From: Paracoccaceae bacterium
GTDB taxonomy: Bacteria; Pseudomonadota; Alphaproteobacteria; Rhodobacterales; Rhodobacteraceae
Assembly: GCA_013214575.1 (NCBI GenBank)
Contig: JABSSD010000054.1
Location: forward strand, 34,039 to 98,038
Length of the DNA stretch: 64,000 nt
Reading direction: 5' to 3'
Part shown: positions 50,788-59,605 of the stretch, piece after piece
Numbering within the stretch: the stretch's first letter is position 1
Layout: every line of letters starts with the position of its first letter
Made by a program: the position numbers and the translations under genes
Notes under the pieces: generated by a model
Told to the model about the DNA's origin: nothing
Database searches by the model: none
What the model saw: only the letters and a program-made list of their open reading frames with translations

Positions 50788-51474
50788 CTACGCCTCTTTC
50801 TGTTTGGGGTGGGTGGGGGCCGGCGTCAGCGCCTCCATTGCATAGCTGCCCCACTGATCGGCCATCGCGAGTGCAATGCCGGTGAATGTCTTGGAGCGTG
50901 TTTTCCAGCGGTCAGGTCCGGGCGGGGCTCGGTGGATCGCTGACCAGCGTTTGTGGACATCAGTGCCGCGCCTTGGTGTTGTCAGTCGGTTGGTGGCGAC
51001 CAAGGGTGGCAGGTCGCGCAAATAAAGGCCGGTGCCCTTGAACGCCTCTTCGCCGAACCACCAAGGCTGCACAGTCTGGGCGGCAGGCTGGAAGTTCTCG
51101 ATGCGCGCCTTGGCGTGTTTATGCATCACTGGGTTTTCCACTGCCACACGCGGCACCGGTGCATTCCAGCAGGCAGAGAACAGCGCGGCGCCATCATCCA
51201 ATTCGGACCACATCTCGGCCTTGGTTCGCCCCGGTGGTGGCGTATGCAGCCAGCGCACTCCGCTGTTACACAGCCGAGTGCAGGGAGGGTGCATCACCAC
51301 CAGCAGATCCCAGCCATCATCCAGCACATCGCGCACGTCGCATAGCATGTGGCGGTTGCTGCGATCGTCGGCAGGTAGCAGATCACAGGACCATGCGTCG
51401 TGTCCTCGATCGAGGAATGCGCGACGAACCTCGCCCGAGGTCTCGCAGCCGATTAGAACGCGTAGGGATTTCAT
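50788..51474 (-). CDS. Phage DNA cytosine-methyltransferase-like protein
   Basis: A 228-residue phage protein with a nucleotide-binding start, LRVLIGCETSGEVRRAFLDRG, an HPPCTRLCNSGVRWL motif with the PC pair of C5-methyltransferases, and RVAVENPVMHKHA, resembling the ENV motif. The target-recognition part is missing, so whether it methylates is uncertain. Proteins of this form are common in phages. GGAGGAC precedes the ATG. Confidence 0.75.
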   Translation of the reverse strand: MKSLRVLIGCETSGEVRRAFLDRGHDAWSCDLLPADDRSNRHMLCDVRDVLDDGWDLLVVMHPPCTRLCNSGVRWLHTPPPGRTKAEMWSELDDGAALFSACWNAPVPRVAVENPVMHKHAKARIENFQPAAQTVQPWWFGEEAFKGTGLYLRDLPPLVATNRLTTPRRGTDVHKRWSAIHRAPPGPDRWKTRSKTFTGIALAMADQWGSYAMEALTPAPTHPKQKEA

Positions 51475-51531
51475 GCTGTCCTCCTGGTTTCCGTCGCTGT
51501 CCCTTCAATCGAGAAGGGCCACAGAGAGAGA

Positions 51532-51741
51532 TCAGTGCTTACCGCCAGCTCGTCGCATCCGGCGGATGCAGCGCCTCATGATGGTGTGCCGCTCGCCCAC
51601 AAGCTCAGCCAGGGCGGCCTTCTTGCGTTCAATCCGCATATGAAGTTTTGCCAGTCGCCGGATTTCCATATGGTCTGCGAAGTGCAGCCATGGCGCTCTA
51701 AGGCCAAAGGGCTCTGCGTTTGCCGTGGTGTCAGTGCTCAT
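51532..51741 (-). CDS. Small basic phage protein, tentative
   Basis: A 69-residue basic frame starting MSTDTTANAEPFGLRA with a long Arg/Lys-rich helix (LAKLHMRIERKKAALAELVG). It lies in line with the other left-facing early genes. The ribosome site is weak, so it may not be real. Confidence 0.4.
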   Translation of the reverse strand: MSTDTTANAEPFGLRAPWLHFADHMEIRRLAKLHMRIERKKAALAELVGERHTIMRRCIRRMRRAGGKH

Positions 51742-51841
51742 TTCGCGGTGCTGCTGTACACCGGCAGCAGGTGTACAAGTGTCGGTTTGAATTTGTGCCG
51801 GCATGGGGTCTTCTTAGGTTCCTTTGTTGGATGATTAGCGG

Positions 51842-52252
51842 GGACACGTTGGCAAAGTCCGTGAGTGGCTTTCGCGCCCCCTGCGCGACGCTCACGCCGC
51901 TGGTGTGGGGAAAAGGGACGGGGGCAACTTTGACCCTCATCCAAGTGGGGTCGATGAGGCCCGCAGAGGCAGCATTGGGCGCAGCGGGTAGCCTTAAATG
52001 AGGGCGGAACTGCTACATGGTTTCCTCTTGTTGATTGATGCGCGGACGGGGAACTTTGGAGGAGGACTGACCCGTCCGCGCCACTCCGCGCAGTCGGGAT
52101 GAATGCGCGGAATTCTGAAAGGCTGTGACCGGCGCTGTCCTCCTAGCACTGTCTGACTTTCCTATTGGCGGTGCGGGGGTGCCCGCTGGCTGGCCTGCAG
52201 GGGCTGTTCGCGCCGGATTGCAGCAACTGCTTGAGTGCCGCGGCGTGTCAGA
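51842..52252. other. 411-base prophage stretch without a clear gene
   Basis: Only short, compositionally poor frames are found here on both strands. Nothing recognisable in it. Confidence 0.4.
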
Positions 52253-52522
52253 TTACGCGGCATGGCGGCGCTGAATCCTGTACCCCTGTTTGGCTGCGTA
52301 GCTGCGCACGGTTTCACCAACCCGGATCAGGGTTTGGTCGATCGGTTCTGGCGCTGGTGATGGGCATCCTATCAGGTGCTGTGGGCGAAGGAACTGGGGG
52401 TCAAATCCCTGTCCGCGTGCGGCCTTCATTGTGGCCCAGGCAGCAATAAACAGACTGGTGTCGTGCAGGTGATCTTCGGGCGAGCCGACGATCCGGCGGG
52501 CAGTTTTGATAATGTCGTTCAT
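52253..52522 (-). CDS. Small phage protein, unknown
   Basis: An 89-residue protein, MNDIIKTARRIVGSPEDH, with no recognised domain. It is a credible gene because GGAGG lies 5 bases upstream of its ATG and because two repressor-type operators lie 37-78 bases upstream. It would be the first gene of the left-facing early operon toward the integrase. Confidence 0.65.
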   Translation of the reverse strand: MNDIIKTARRIVGSPEDHLHDTSLFIAAWATMKAARGQGFDPQFLRPQHLIGCPSPAPEPIDQTLIRVGETVRSYAAKQGYRIQRRHAA

Positions 52523-52558
52523 TCAATCCTCCATCGGTTGATGTGAGAAGTGATAATG

Positions 52559-52600
52559 GGGTAAACTTACCCAAGTCAATAAAAAACGGGTAAACATCCC
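52559..52600. promoter_or_regulatory. Repressor operators, left early promoter
   Basis: GGGTAAACTTACCC at 52559-52572 (a near-perfect palindrome) and GGGTAAACATCCC at 52588-52600. The same 14-mer occurs again at 55330-55343 beside the repressor gene, which points to repressor binding at both early promoters. Confidence 0.7.
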
Positions 52601-52912
52601 AATTTTAATTTGAGCGCAGGGCTTAGCAAAGATCATAGCTTTAAGTGAAGTGCGTAGCTGTACAAAGCCCCCGCGTGCTGCGCGGGTTGGGCCATCATCC
52701 GAAGATTTTGGTCAGGTGATCGTTATCACCCCTTCTAGAAACTTGGTGGGCAGTGCAGCCTCCGACACAATGGGCGAAGAGCCGCCATTCGCTGCACATG
52801 CGACTTCCTATGCGGCGGGCAGCTTGTCGGGCTGGAACATAGGGCGCAGGGAAAGCGATCTGCCAGAATAGTCGGGCCGAAAAATGCCCCAACGATTGTT
52901 AAATCTCGCTGT

Positions 52913-53488
52913 CTATTTGGAGTCTGCTCCCCTCGACTTCGCGGTGGCGCCTGCAACTATAAGCTGCATTCGCACGATAGATAGGATTGCAGCAAGGACA
53001 AGGACGACTCCATAGAAGGTAAATAGCAGGCCGATCCCAGAGAAGAAATTTGTGGCCCATTTCACTGATATGAGGAAAATCACAGTAGATTGGTCCTGAC
53101 ACAGGAGGATCTTTTCAACCAAGTTAGTAATGATACCCAAATCTATAGTTTTAGAAGCGATTGCAAGGATCAATGCTGACACTTGAATAAACACGGCATG
53201 ACCAATTGAAGATGCAATACTGGAAATTGGTGAGTGCCCCTTGCCGTCAGGTACCATCAACTTCTTGAGTAATTCAGCGTCTAGAATTGCAAAGATAATT
53301 GCAAAGGCTGCGATAGTGAAACCTGTCAAGGAGGGCAAAACGCTTAGGGTTATGTCAGCCCAAGAAAAGTCGAAGATTGAATCATAAGAAAGTGCGGTCA
53401 GGAATGCCGCAACCCAGAAATACCACGAGTTTATGACGGCCTTGATGCCGCCATAGTGCTTGTACAGTTTTTTTAGGTTTTCAAACAT
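52913..53488 (-). CDS. Membrane protein paired with the DUF4747 protein
   Basis: A 191-residue AT-richer protein with four hydrophobic segments, among them YFWVAAFLTALSYDSIF, TGFTIAAFAIIFAILDA, VFIQVSALILAIAS and LLFTFYGVVLVLAAILSIV. No known domain is recognised. It lies 13 bases past the DUF4747 gene, on the same strand, between the excision genes and the repressor, where prophages often carry defence or exclusion genes. Such a role is inferred from place only. Confidence 0.7.
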   Translation of the reverse strand: MFENLKKLYKHYGGIKAVINSWYFWVAAFLTALSYDSIFDFSWADITLSVLPSLTGFTIAAFAIIFAILDAELLKKLMVPDGKGHSPISSIASSIGHAVFIQVSALILAIASKTIDLGIITNLVEKILLCQDQSTVIFLISVKWATNFFSGIGLLFTFYGVVLVLAAILSIVRMQLIVAGATAKSRGADSK

Positions 53489-53501
53489 TATTATCTATAC
53501 T

Positions 53502-54374
53502 TTAGGTTGCTATGCGGCGCTGTTTTATGGCTTCCACCATTCGCCCGGCGAGTTTTCTGAACATGGTGCGAGTGTCAACTTCATCTTTGTTATAGGTGTC
53601 GACAACCTTTTCAGGTTTCTCGTTAGTTGTATGATAAACCTGAACCCCGTTCACGATACTTTTGGCTGAAACCTCTCCATTCTCAGCGCCGACTATGGCG
53701 AGCTTTTGGGAGCGCTCGTTTGGTATGAGCCCATCGGAATTTTTAGAGCGAATTATCTCGACGTACTCTTCACCATTCTGTTCATATAAGCGTTCTTCAA
53801 TTTGCGCGGCAAGATAGCCGGATATGTCGTCTGGATTTGGGCGACGAATTACGACCTTCAGCTCTTTAAGATTGGGCAGCCCTATAATTCGTTCAACTTC
53901 GCCGTAGCTCTTCACGACGTCGGCTTCGACACGGCCAAAAATATTGCTAATTGATTCGTGCTTGAGCGCGGCTCCGAAATACTTCTCAACAGAGAGAGCG
54001 CTCAGACTCTTTGATTCCGAGTATGACTCGTAGGTTAAGACGTGAATGTCTTCGTTCAACTCAAAATAAAATGCTGAAAGATTGGGGCGAAGGTTCTCAG
54101 GTATTGATACTTCGTCAATTTTTTCCGGCTCAGCGGGACCAAAATCTTCAAGGTCAAACCAAGTCCCGTCGATGTCGATTTCAGTGTATTTGGAGAAAAC
54201 TCCAAGACCAGTTTTCTTGTTGAATTGCGATATTGCTACAAAATTATTCCCATGGACTTTGATTGCTATCCGAGCCTTGCATAGCCTTTCAATGAGTTCT
54301 GAGTAGTTTCTTGGTTTGTCTATAGGGATTCGAATATTGATTGCAGAAACTTCAATTTTTGAAAGGTGGGGCAT
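53502..54374 (-). CDS. DUF4747-family protein
   Basis: A 290-residue protein that matches the DUF4747 pattern as I know it: IEVSAINIRIPIDKPRNYSE at the start, KYTEIDIDGTWFDLE, SIPENLRPNLSAFYFELN, and a later LKVVIRRPNPDDISGY. DUF4747 proteins have no defined activity and occur on prophages and mobile elements. The ATG at 54374 follows GGAA; a GTG at 54392 is another choice. The gene is AT-richer than most of the window, a sign of acquisition. Confidence 0.7.
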   Translation of the reverse strand: MPHLSKIEVSAINIRIPIDKPRNYSELIERLCKARIAIKVHGNNFVAISQFNKKTGLGVFSKYTEIDIDGTWFDLEDFGPAEPEKIDEVSIPENLRPNLSAFYFELNEDIHVLTYESYSESKSLSALSVEKYFGAALKHESISNIFGRVEADVVKSYGEVERIIGLPNLKELKVVIRRPNPDDISGYLAAQIEERLYEQNGEEYVEIIRSKNSDGLIPNERSQKLAIVGAENGEVSAKSIVNGVQVYHTTNEKPEKVVDTYNKDEVDTRTMFRKLAGRMVEAIKQRRIAT

Positions 54375-54621
54375 GTGTTGGTTCCAAATCACATTTTACA
54401 ATTTTGGACCTTACGCACATTTACTTGGTGAATGCCAGCATTAGCGAGCACTGAACTGGCGGCCCCAAGCCGCGCTGCGGCATGCGTTACAAGACCGAAT
54501 GTCGGCTTTGGGCCGTTCACGGCATTTTGCAAAGTTCACTTTCTGAGCATAGCTGTATTCAGGTGAAATGGTCAGTCGGTGCAAGTGGCTGCCATGGCTG
54601 TTCCTTGCCTCCAGGCGAGGG

Positions 54622-55269
54622 CTAAATCTTTTTGGCCAGCTCAGCGGGCCAATGGAGGCGAACCCGTGCGGCCCACTTGAGCCGGACGTTCCACATATTG
54701 TGAGCGCCGGGATTTAGTGAAATTAGGTGAAATAGCCCTGGTTCGTCACCAGGCTTGATTTGTTTGACCCAGCCCATTCCATCTTCGTCCTCACAGACGC
54801 AGCGGTGGCCAATGTCGTCGGAAAGCACGGTATCATGGCCATTGCGGGTGTAGAATAGCAAGTCTCCGGACGAATAGGCGGGTTCCATACTGTCACCCTC
54901 GATCTCGACCGCCACAATACCATGTGGAGATAGGCCGGGCGGGCATTCAATTTGGGGGCCGTCGCCTTTCTCATAGGGGTCAAACACGGGCACCTGGGCA
55001 CCGGCACCAACTTTGCCTGCTATCGCAATTGTGGGAGTGCCGTCGGGTTGACCTTCTGACCAACTCATAATCTCTTCCACGGTCATATGTAGCGCTTGAG
55101 CGAGCCGTATTGCCGACGATAGCTTCGGAGAGGCTGCCTTGCCTCGCTTTAGATCGCGCACAAAGGACTGATGTAGCCCAGCCGCTTCTGACAGTGGGGC
55201 GTCTTTCAGATTTCGGGCTTCCATTACCTGCCGGAGGCCATCCAAAAATTTTTCGCTCTCATCTATCAT
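54622..55269 (-). CDS. Phage repressor with S24 peptidase domain
   Basis: A 215-residue CI/LexA-like repressor. An XRE helix-turn-helix covers residues 10-65 (APLSEAAGLHQSFVRDLKRG), then a cleavage region GKVGAGAQVP with the Ala-Gly bond, the catalytic serine in EIEGDSMEPAYSSGDLL and the lysine in WVKQIKPG. DNA damage should trigger self-cleavage. Operators flank its start. It is divergent from the Cro-like gene. Confidence 0.9.
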   Translation of the reverse strand: MIDESEKFLDGLRQVMEARNLKDAPLSEAAGLHQSFVRDLKRGKAASPKLSSAIRLAQALHMTVEEIMSWSEGQPDGTPTIAIAGKVGAGAQVPVFDPYEKGDGPQIECPPGLSPHGIVAVEIEGDSMEPAYSSGDLLFYTRNGHDTVLSDDIGHRCVCEDEDGMGWVKQIKPGDEPGLFHLISLNPGAHNMWNVRLKWAARVRLHWPAELAKKI

Positions 55270-55306
55270 TGGGGAATTCTACCCATTTACGGAGATCGCA
55301 GATACT

Positions 55307-55343
55307 GGGAAGTTTACCCTTGAATAATCGGGTAAACTTACCC
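55307..55343. promoter_or_regulatory. Repressor operators between repressor and Cro-like genes
   Basis: GGGAAGTTTACCC at 55307-55319 and GGGTAAACTTACCC at 55330-55343 lie in the 85-base divergent gap. They match the sites at 52559-52600. Confidence 0.7.
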
Positions 55344-55354
55344 ATTGATGTGAC

Positions 55355-55567
55355 ATGGAACAATTTCTTGATGATATCAAAGCCTATGCTGATGCCGTAG
55401 GTCGAAGCCCACAGCACATTCTGCGCCAAGCCGTAGGTGCTAGCTGGTTGCAGTGGACGGCATGGGTGGATGGGCAGTCGAGCCCAACGCTGAATACCGT
55501 GGACAAGATCCGCAAATACATGGGCGACAACCCAGCACCCGCTCCCATAGCGGAGGACGCAGCATGA
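55355..55567 (+). CDS. Cro-like phage regulator
   Basis: A 70-residue protein with a helix-turn-helix-like pattern (AVGRSPQHILRQAVGASWLQ, then SPTLNTVDKIRKYMG), placed as the first right-facing gene opposite the repressor. It is probably the Cro equivalent. It overlaps the next gene by 4 bases. Confidence 0.7.
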   Translation: MEQFLDDIKAYADAVGRSPQHILRQAVGASWLQWTAWVDGQSSPTLNTVDKIRKYMGDNPAPAPIAEDAA

Positions 55568-55887
55568 GCCGCCCCCGTCTGACCCTGATTGTAAATAATG
55601 ATCATTCATGTTCACAGGATGTGCCTCGCGCTGTGCAAAAGTCTTGGTCAAATAAGTTAGACCCATATGCGCTTAAGGCCAGTGCGGCTGAGTTTTGGTC
55701 GGGCTACTTTCGCTCTCGGTTCAACAGCCCGCGTGAGGTGGCGTTGTTCTGCGATGTCAGTTTCCAAACCGCGTTGAACTGGTGGGGGGCTGTGACTGCA
55801 CCAACCAGCCATATCGCTTTGTTGGTGATGTTGACCGACCCGGACGCGCCCGCGTATTTCGCAGCTGAAATAGCGCGGGCCGCATAA
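55564..55887 (+). CDS. Phage regulatory protein, unknown
   Basis: A 107-residue protein containing SPREVALFCDVSFQTALNWW, a likely helix-turn-helix, and ending AAEIARAA. It overlaps both neighbours (ATGA and TAATG junctions). It may regulate or assist replication. Confidence 0.6.
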   Translation: MSRPRLTLIVNNDHSCSQDVPRAVQKSWSNKLDPYALKASAAEFWSGYFRSRFNSPREVALFCDVSFQTALNWWGAVTAPTSHIALLVMLTDPDAPAYFAAEIARAA

Positions 55888-56525
55888 TGCAGAGAGTGCA
55901 GCATGTGCAGCCGGTGTCGGTCGATGATCTGCCCGAATATCCGCTGACGTCAGATGACCGGCTGGACAGTCACTATTTCATGGTCTGGGAGCGCCGCCGC
56001 TGGCTCAATTCGGACATGCGCCTGAAGGGCACACCAGAGTGCCGGGCGCTGTATTTCGACCTCACCAACATCGCCTATGACCATTCGCCGGTTGGCACTT
56101 TGCCGGATGATATGGATGCGCTGGCAAAGATGATATTCGTCGATGCCTCCCATTTTAAGGCGCTGTGTGCGCTTGAATACGGGCCACTGCACAAGTGGAG
56201 GCGCTGCCTGTGTGAGGGGGGCGAGATCCGACTGATGCATCCGATGGTGCTGAAATCCCTGAATGAGGCCATTGCCCGCAAAGAAGACAACCGGGCTCGC
56301 AATGAGGCGGCCAATACAGCCAAGCGGTTGCAACGCCTGCGGGTCACCGTGGCAGGCTATCAGGTTGACCTGGCCAAGAATGATGCGGCGGTGCGCTGGA
56401 TGGATGAATGGCTGAGCAAAGAGGGCTGCAGCTATCGCGGTGGCGAGTGGATTGAGCGGGCAATGCGCGCCTGGTCAGATCACATGTTCGATCTGGGGCG
56501 GATGCGCGGGCAGGGTCCGGCATGA
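55887..56525 (+). CDS. Putative phage replication protein (DUF1376-like)
   Basis: A 212-residue protein whose opening, HYFMVWERRRWLNSDMRLKG, then ECRALYFDLTNIAYDHSPVG and TLPDDMDALAKMI, resembles the DUF1376 family of phage replication-initiation proteins. A basic helical C-terminus follows. It lies directly before the repeat-rich origin-like block, which supports a replication role, though the domain match is by eye. Confidence 0.6.
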   Translation: MQRVQHVQPVSVDDLPEYPLTSDDRLDSHYFMVWERRRWLNSDMRLKGTPECRALYFDLTNIAYDHSPVGTLPDDMDALAKMIFVDASHFKALCALEYGPLHKWRRCLCEGGEIRLMHPMVLKSLNEAIARKEDNRARNEAANTAKRLQRLRVTVAGYQVDLAKNDAAVRWMDEWLSKEGCSYRGGEWIERAMRAWSDHMFDLGRMRGQGPA

Positions 56526-56674
56526 CTGTCCTGAACTGTCCGAGACTGTCCGAAAGACACTTCAAGACAGTCTCGGACAGTCTTGGACTGTCCTGCACGA
56601 CAGGGACACAGACAGGGACATAACAAGACAGCAGGACAGTTGCGCGACATTGCAGCGGTCCTGCCTGTGGATAA
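56526..56674. other. Candidate prophage replication origin
   Basis: A 182-base gap holding repeats. CTGTCC occurs at 56526, 56536, 56546 and 56588; GGACAG occurs at 56575 and 56634; GACAGGGACA occurs twice (56599 and 56611). A perfect 16-base inverted repeat has arms ACTGTCCGAGACTGTC (56535-56550) and its complement (56566-56581). A perfect DnaA box, TTATCCACA on the minus strand, lies at 56666-56674. Iterons, a dyad and a DnaA box are what a phage origin contains. Confidence 0.6.
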
Positions 56675-56707
56675 GTCGGAATTGCTGAGAAAGAGTGAGG
56701 GCAGGAA

Positions 56708-57292
56708 ATGGAAGCGATTGAGCAGGCGGCAGGTGAGAAGCGGGTGCAGGATGTGCTGATAGCGCCGCTGTTGGCGTTGGGGTTGGCCAGGCCGTCGATG
56801 CTGCGCCAGGCTGGATTTGAGACCATGCTGAAAGAGTTGCGGCAGATGCTGGCCTATATGTCGGCTGACAATCTGGTGCGGTTGCGCGAAGAGGTGGAGT
56901 GCCGCCCGGGTGGTAAGGAGGGCGACCGCTTTCCGATCGCATTGAAGATCCTGAAGTGGGCGCGGAAAATTCAGCAGCCAGAGGTTGGGCCGTCACCTTT
57001 GATGATCAACATCTTTCGCGACGATCTGGGTCAGGAGGCACTGGCCAAGGGCTGGGCGCCGGAGCTGCTGATAAACATCCGCGGTGCGCGCAAATGGCCG
57101 GGCCCATTCACCATATCGAAGATCAAATCCAGCGCCGATGATGCCATGCGCCGGCTTCCGGATATCGAAATGCGTTTGGCGCGCGGTGATGCCATTTCAA
57201 AAGAGGATTTGGAATGGCGGAGCCAGCGCCGTGTCGCAATCCAACGCTGCCAGGACATCGCCGACCAGGCGCAGGCCCGGGGTGCCGCATGA
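56708..57292 (+). CDS. Unknown phage protein
   Basis: A 194-residue soluble protein with a helical start (IEQAAGEKRVQDVLIAPLLA) and no recognised domain. It follows the origin-like block and overlaps the next gene by 4 bases (ATGA). GGAAATG at the start gives a short ribosome spacing. It may take part in replication. Confidence 0.65.
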   Translation: MEAIEQAAGEKRVQDVLIAPLLALGLARPSMLRQAGFETMLKELRQMLAYMSADNLVRLREEVECRPGGKEGDRFPIALKILKWARKIQQPEVGPSPLMINIFRDDLGQEALAKGWAPELLINIRGARKWPGPFTISKIKSSADDAMRRLPDIEMRLARGDAISKEDLEWRSQRRVAIQRCQDIADQAQARGAA

Positions 57293-57975
57293 TGGGGATT
57301 GAGGGTCTGAACATGAGCCGTAAGATCAGCAAGGTCAGTCCGGTGGCGATCGCCGCCCCGCGCACAGGCAAGCGCCAGATCGGGGTGCTGCAGCTGATTG
57401 AATGGGCGTTCCAGCGGGAGCATGCCCGTGTTGAGTTTGATGAGATCACCCGTGAGAAAGGCGCGCGCCCCGGTGTGGATACCATCTGGCATCTGATGGA
57501 GGGCAAGAGGCTCGGCTGTCGGGTCGATGGCGGTGGCCGGTCGGATCCGCACCATGATGCCGACATCGTCGCCTCGGCCCTGGCTGTGCTGCCCGATGTC
57601 TATGGCGGGCGCCGCATGGCGTTGCAGATTGCCGAGCTAGCCCGCGCCGGGCAGCGACCCAATTGGATGGTTGGTGCCAAGCACAGATGTGTCCCGCGTG
57701 AGTGGAAGCAAAACCAGCATGGCTGGCATTCAGCCACCGAACAATGTGGGTTTGTCGAAGTGCTGCGGCGCGGTCGTATCCAACGGGTTGAAGTGCGCTG
57801 CTGCCCAGTGACTTACATTGATACAGCCCGTGATGTGGCTGCGGCGCGCCGGTGCTATCTTGCCTGGTTTGGGGCCTTGTTAGAGCTGCGCCATGTGTTT
57901 CAAATCCACTGTCATATGACCTCGCATGTGGTCACCAATCGCATGCCGCCACGAGCGCCATGGAAAGAGGGTTAA
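57289..57975 (+). CDS. Unknown phage protein
   Basis: A 228-residue protein, MMGIEGLNMSRKISKVS, with IGVLQLIEWAFQREHARVEF and a Cys pair (RVEVRCCPVTYIDTARD). I do not recognise it. It is the last gene of the early operon, a position where late-gene regulators often lie, but no support for that is visible. Confidence 0.6.
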   Translation: MMGIEGLNMSRKISKVSPVAIAAPRTGKRQIGVLQLIEWAFQREHARVEFDEITREKGARPGVDTIWHLMEGKRLGCRVDGGGRSDPHHDADIVASALAVLPDVYGGRRMALQIAELARAGQRPNWMVGAKHRCVPREWKQNQHGWHSATEQCGFVEVLRRGRIQRVEVRCCPVTYIDTARDVAAARRCYLAWFGALLELRHVFQIHCHMTSHVVTNRMPPRAPWKEG

Positions 57976-58208
57976 AGGAGGCCGGGCAAAGGCGTCTATG
58001 CAGGGCCTTCAGATCTTCACTCAGGATAGGCCAATTGGTGCTTTCGGCCCTTAGCGGACCTTGGGACGGTGCGCAGCTAACGGCGGCAAAGAGCCCACTT
58101 TGACCGATGCTGCGTGACGCATGAATGGCCGGTTACGCGCGCCTTGTATCTAGATCAGGCGTTGCAGCCATTGGGTAACAAGTCATCAAGATCACAGCAA
58201 TGGTCTCA

Positions 58209-58997
58209 TTATTCACCAGTGAAGTTTGGCTTCCGTCTTTCTAAAAAAGCGCGAATACCTTCGTCTGCATCATTGCTGTCTTGCGCGAGCGCAAATTGAT
58301 CGTGGTCTGCTTGGCTGGCCACTCCAGCCAAGGCATTGGCGTAAGCATTGATGCTTTGCTTGCACATACGGACCGCAACTGGAGGCAAGGATGCCGCGAG
58401 CGTTGCCAAGTCCATTGATTTCTCCAATGTGGTGCCGTCTTTAGAAAGCCAATCAGCCAACCCCCAATCCAAGGCCCGCTGTGCCGGACATTTTTCTGCT
58501 AGAATGATAAGCCTTTTGGCCTTTGCCGGGCCGACTAGATTGGTAATCCGCGGCACAGACCCCCAGGACATATTCAATCCGCGTTCGATTTCTGGCACAT
58601 ACAGTCCAGCGCTCTCGCCCATAACACGCAAATCGGTTGCGACGCTGAGTGCTACACCACCACCGACGCACCAGCCTTCGATGGCAGAGATTGTCAGCGC
58701 CTGCACATTTTCCCAAGCCTGACACATCCGTTTGCCTGTTGTAACGGCTTCGCGACGCTCAGCCAATCCGGCGTCTCGCAGCTTCTGTGTTTCAGGGTCA
58801 CTCAGATCAAAACCCATGGAGAAATTATCAGACCGGCCCGTCAAAATAACTGCTGATGTCTGATGATCACCCTCAAAACTGCGCGCTACTTCTGTAAGCT
58901 CCGACATAAGATCATAGGAAAGCGGATTTGCGGGTTTGCCCCGATCAAATGACACAATTGAGATGGCGCCCTGGCGTTCAATTCTAACGTATTTCAT
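58209..58997 (-). CDS. Enoyl-CoA hydratase/isomerase-family protein
   Basis: A 262-residue crotonase-fold enzyme inside the prophage. It has AISIVSFDRGKPANPLSYDL at the N-terminus, an oxyanion-hole region GRSDNFSMGFDLSDPE, WCVGGGVALSVATDLRV, and the C-terminal RRKPNFTGE. Crotonases act on CoA thioesters, so the host metabolite is open. It opposes the phage late genes and has no ORF neighbours of similar kind. Likely bacterial cargo. Confidence 0.82.
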   Translation of the reverse strand: MKYVRIERQGAISIVSFDRGKPANPLSYDLMSELTEVARSFEGDHQTSAVILTGRSDNFSMGFDLSDPETQKLRDAGLAERREAVTTGKRMCQAWENVQALTISAIEGWCVGGGVALSVATDLRVMGESAGLYVPEIERGLNMSWGSVPRITNLVGPAKAKRLIILAEKCPAQRALDWGLADWLSKDGTTLEKSMDLATLAASLPPVAVRMCKQSINAYANALAGVASQADHDQFALAQDSNDADEGIRAFLERRKPNFTGE

Positions 58998-59362
58998 GGG
59001 GTTGCTGTTGCTCCATTTTTAGACTCACGACAAAACCTAGGTTCAAATCTCTGAGAAGAAAAGCGGTCTGACGATTTGGTCTAAAGCAGACGTAGGCGTA
59101 ATTGCAGCGAAAGCTCACTTTGTCCGCTCTGCAGACCTTGGCGCATACCGCAGCGAATGACCGCAATCCGCCCATACCGACGAGTTTCTGCGCAGTGCAG
59201 CATTAGTCACAATGGGGTTCGGTGCCGACATTGCTCGATCGCAGCAGATGAGTGGGTAGGATGTGTCCAACAAAGGAGGGTTGACAAAAAACAGCCCCTG
59301 TTGACATATAGCACTCAACCTAACTGCGTCCGGAGGCTACCCGCCTGCCGGGCGCTTTTGCG
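58998..59362. other. 365-base stretch without a gene
   Basis: Nothing coding is convincing here. It includes the promoter side of the enoyl-CoA hydratase gene. Part of it resembles common Rhodobacteraceae intergenic sequence and not phage sequence. Confidence 0.4.
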
Positions 59363-59392
59363 TTGGGGCTTTCAAAAACTGTTGGTGGGACT

Positions 59393-59605
59393 ATGGCGCA
59401 GCTCAAGGTCTGTGCAGCCGCTGGCTGCGAAGAGATATCGACGCCTGGTCTGCCTCACTGCGATGAGCATGAGCAGCGCCGCAAGGCTCGGTTGAAACAA
59501 CAGCGGGCCAAGGCTCAGACCTCGCCTGCGGCCATCATGGCCCGGCGTCACCACTGCCGGGCAGGACCGCGCCTCCCTGTGCGGCGAGCTGCGGGACTAC
59601 GGTGA
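59393..59605 (+). pseudogene. HNH endonuclease N-terminal fragment joined to TerL
   Basis: The frame MAQLKVCAAAGCEEISTPGL with HCDEHEQRRKARLKQ is the zinc-binding N-terminal half of a phage HNH nuclease. It loses its pattern near 59540 and reads on in the wrong frame. The HNH catalytic part is gone. GGTGGG precedes the ATG. Confidence 0.6.

Noticed and set aside
54440..54540. Similarity of this and the 52740-52800 and 59130-59230 stretches to one another
   Set aside because: Only short shared words such as GCAGCGAATG; this resembles common Rhodobacteraceae intergenic text and not a defined repeat.
56526..56650. CRISPR array
   Set aside because: Repeats are only 6-10 bases long, in both orientations, without regular unique spacers and without cas genes.
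56344..56826. Open frame on the minus strand across the origin-like block
   Set aside because: Repeats keep the frame open by chance; no start signal, no family pattern, and plus-strand genes flank it.
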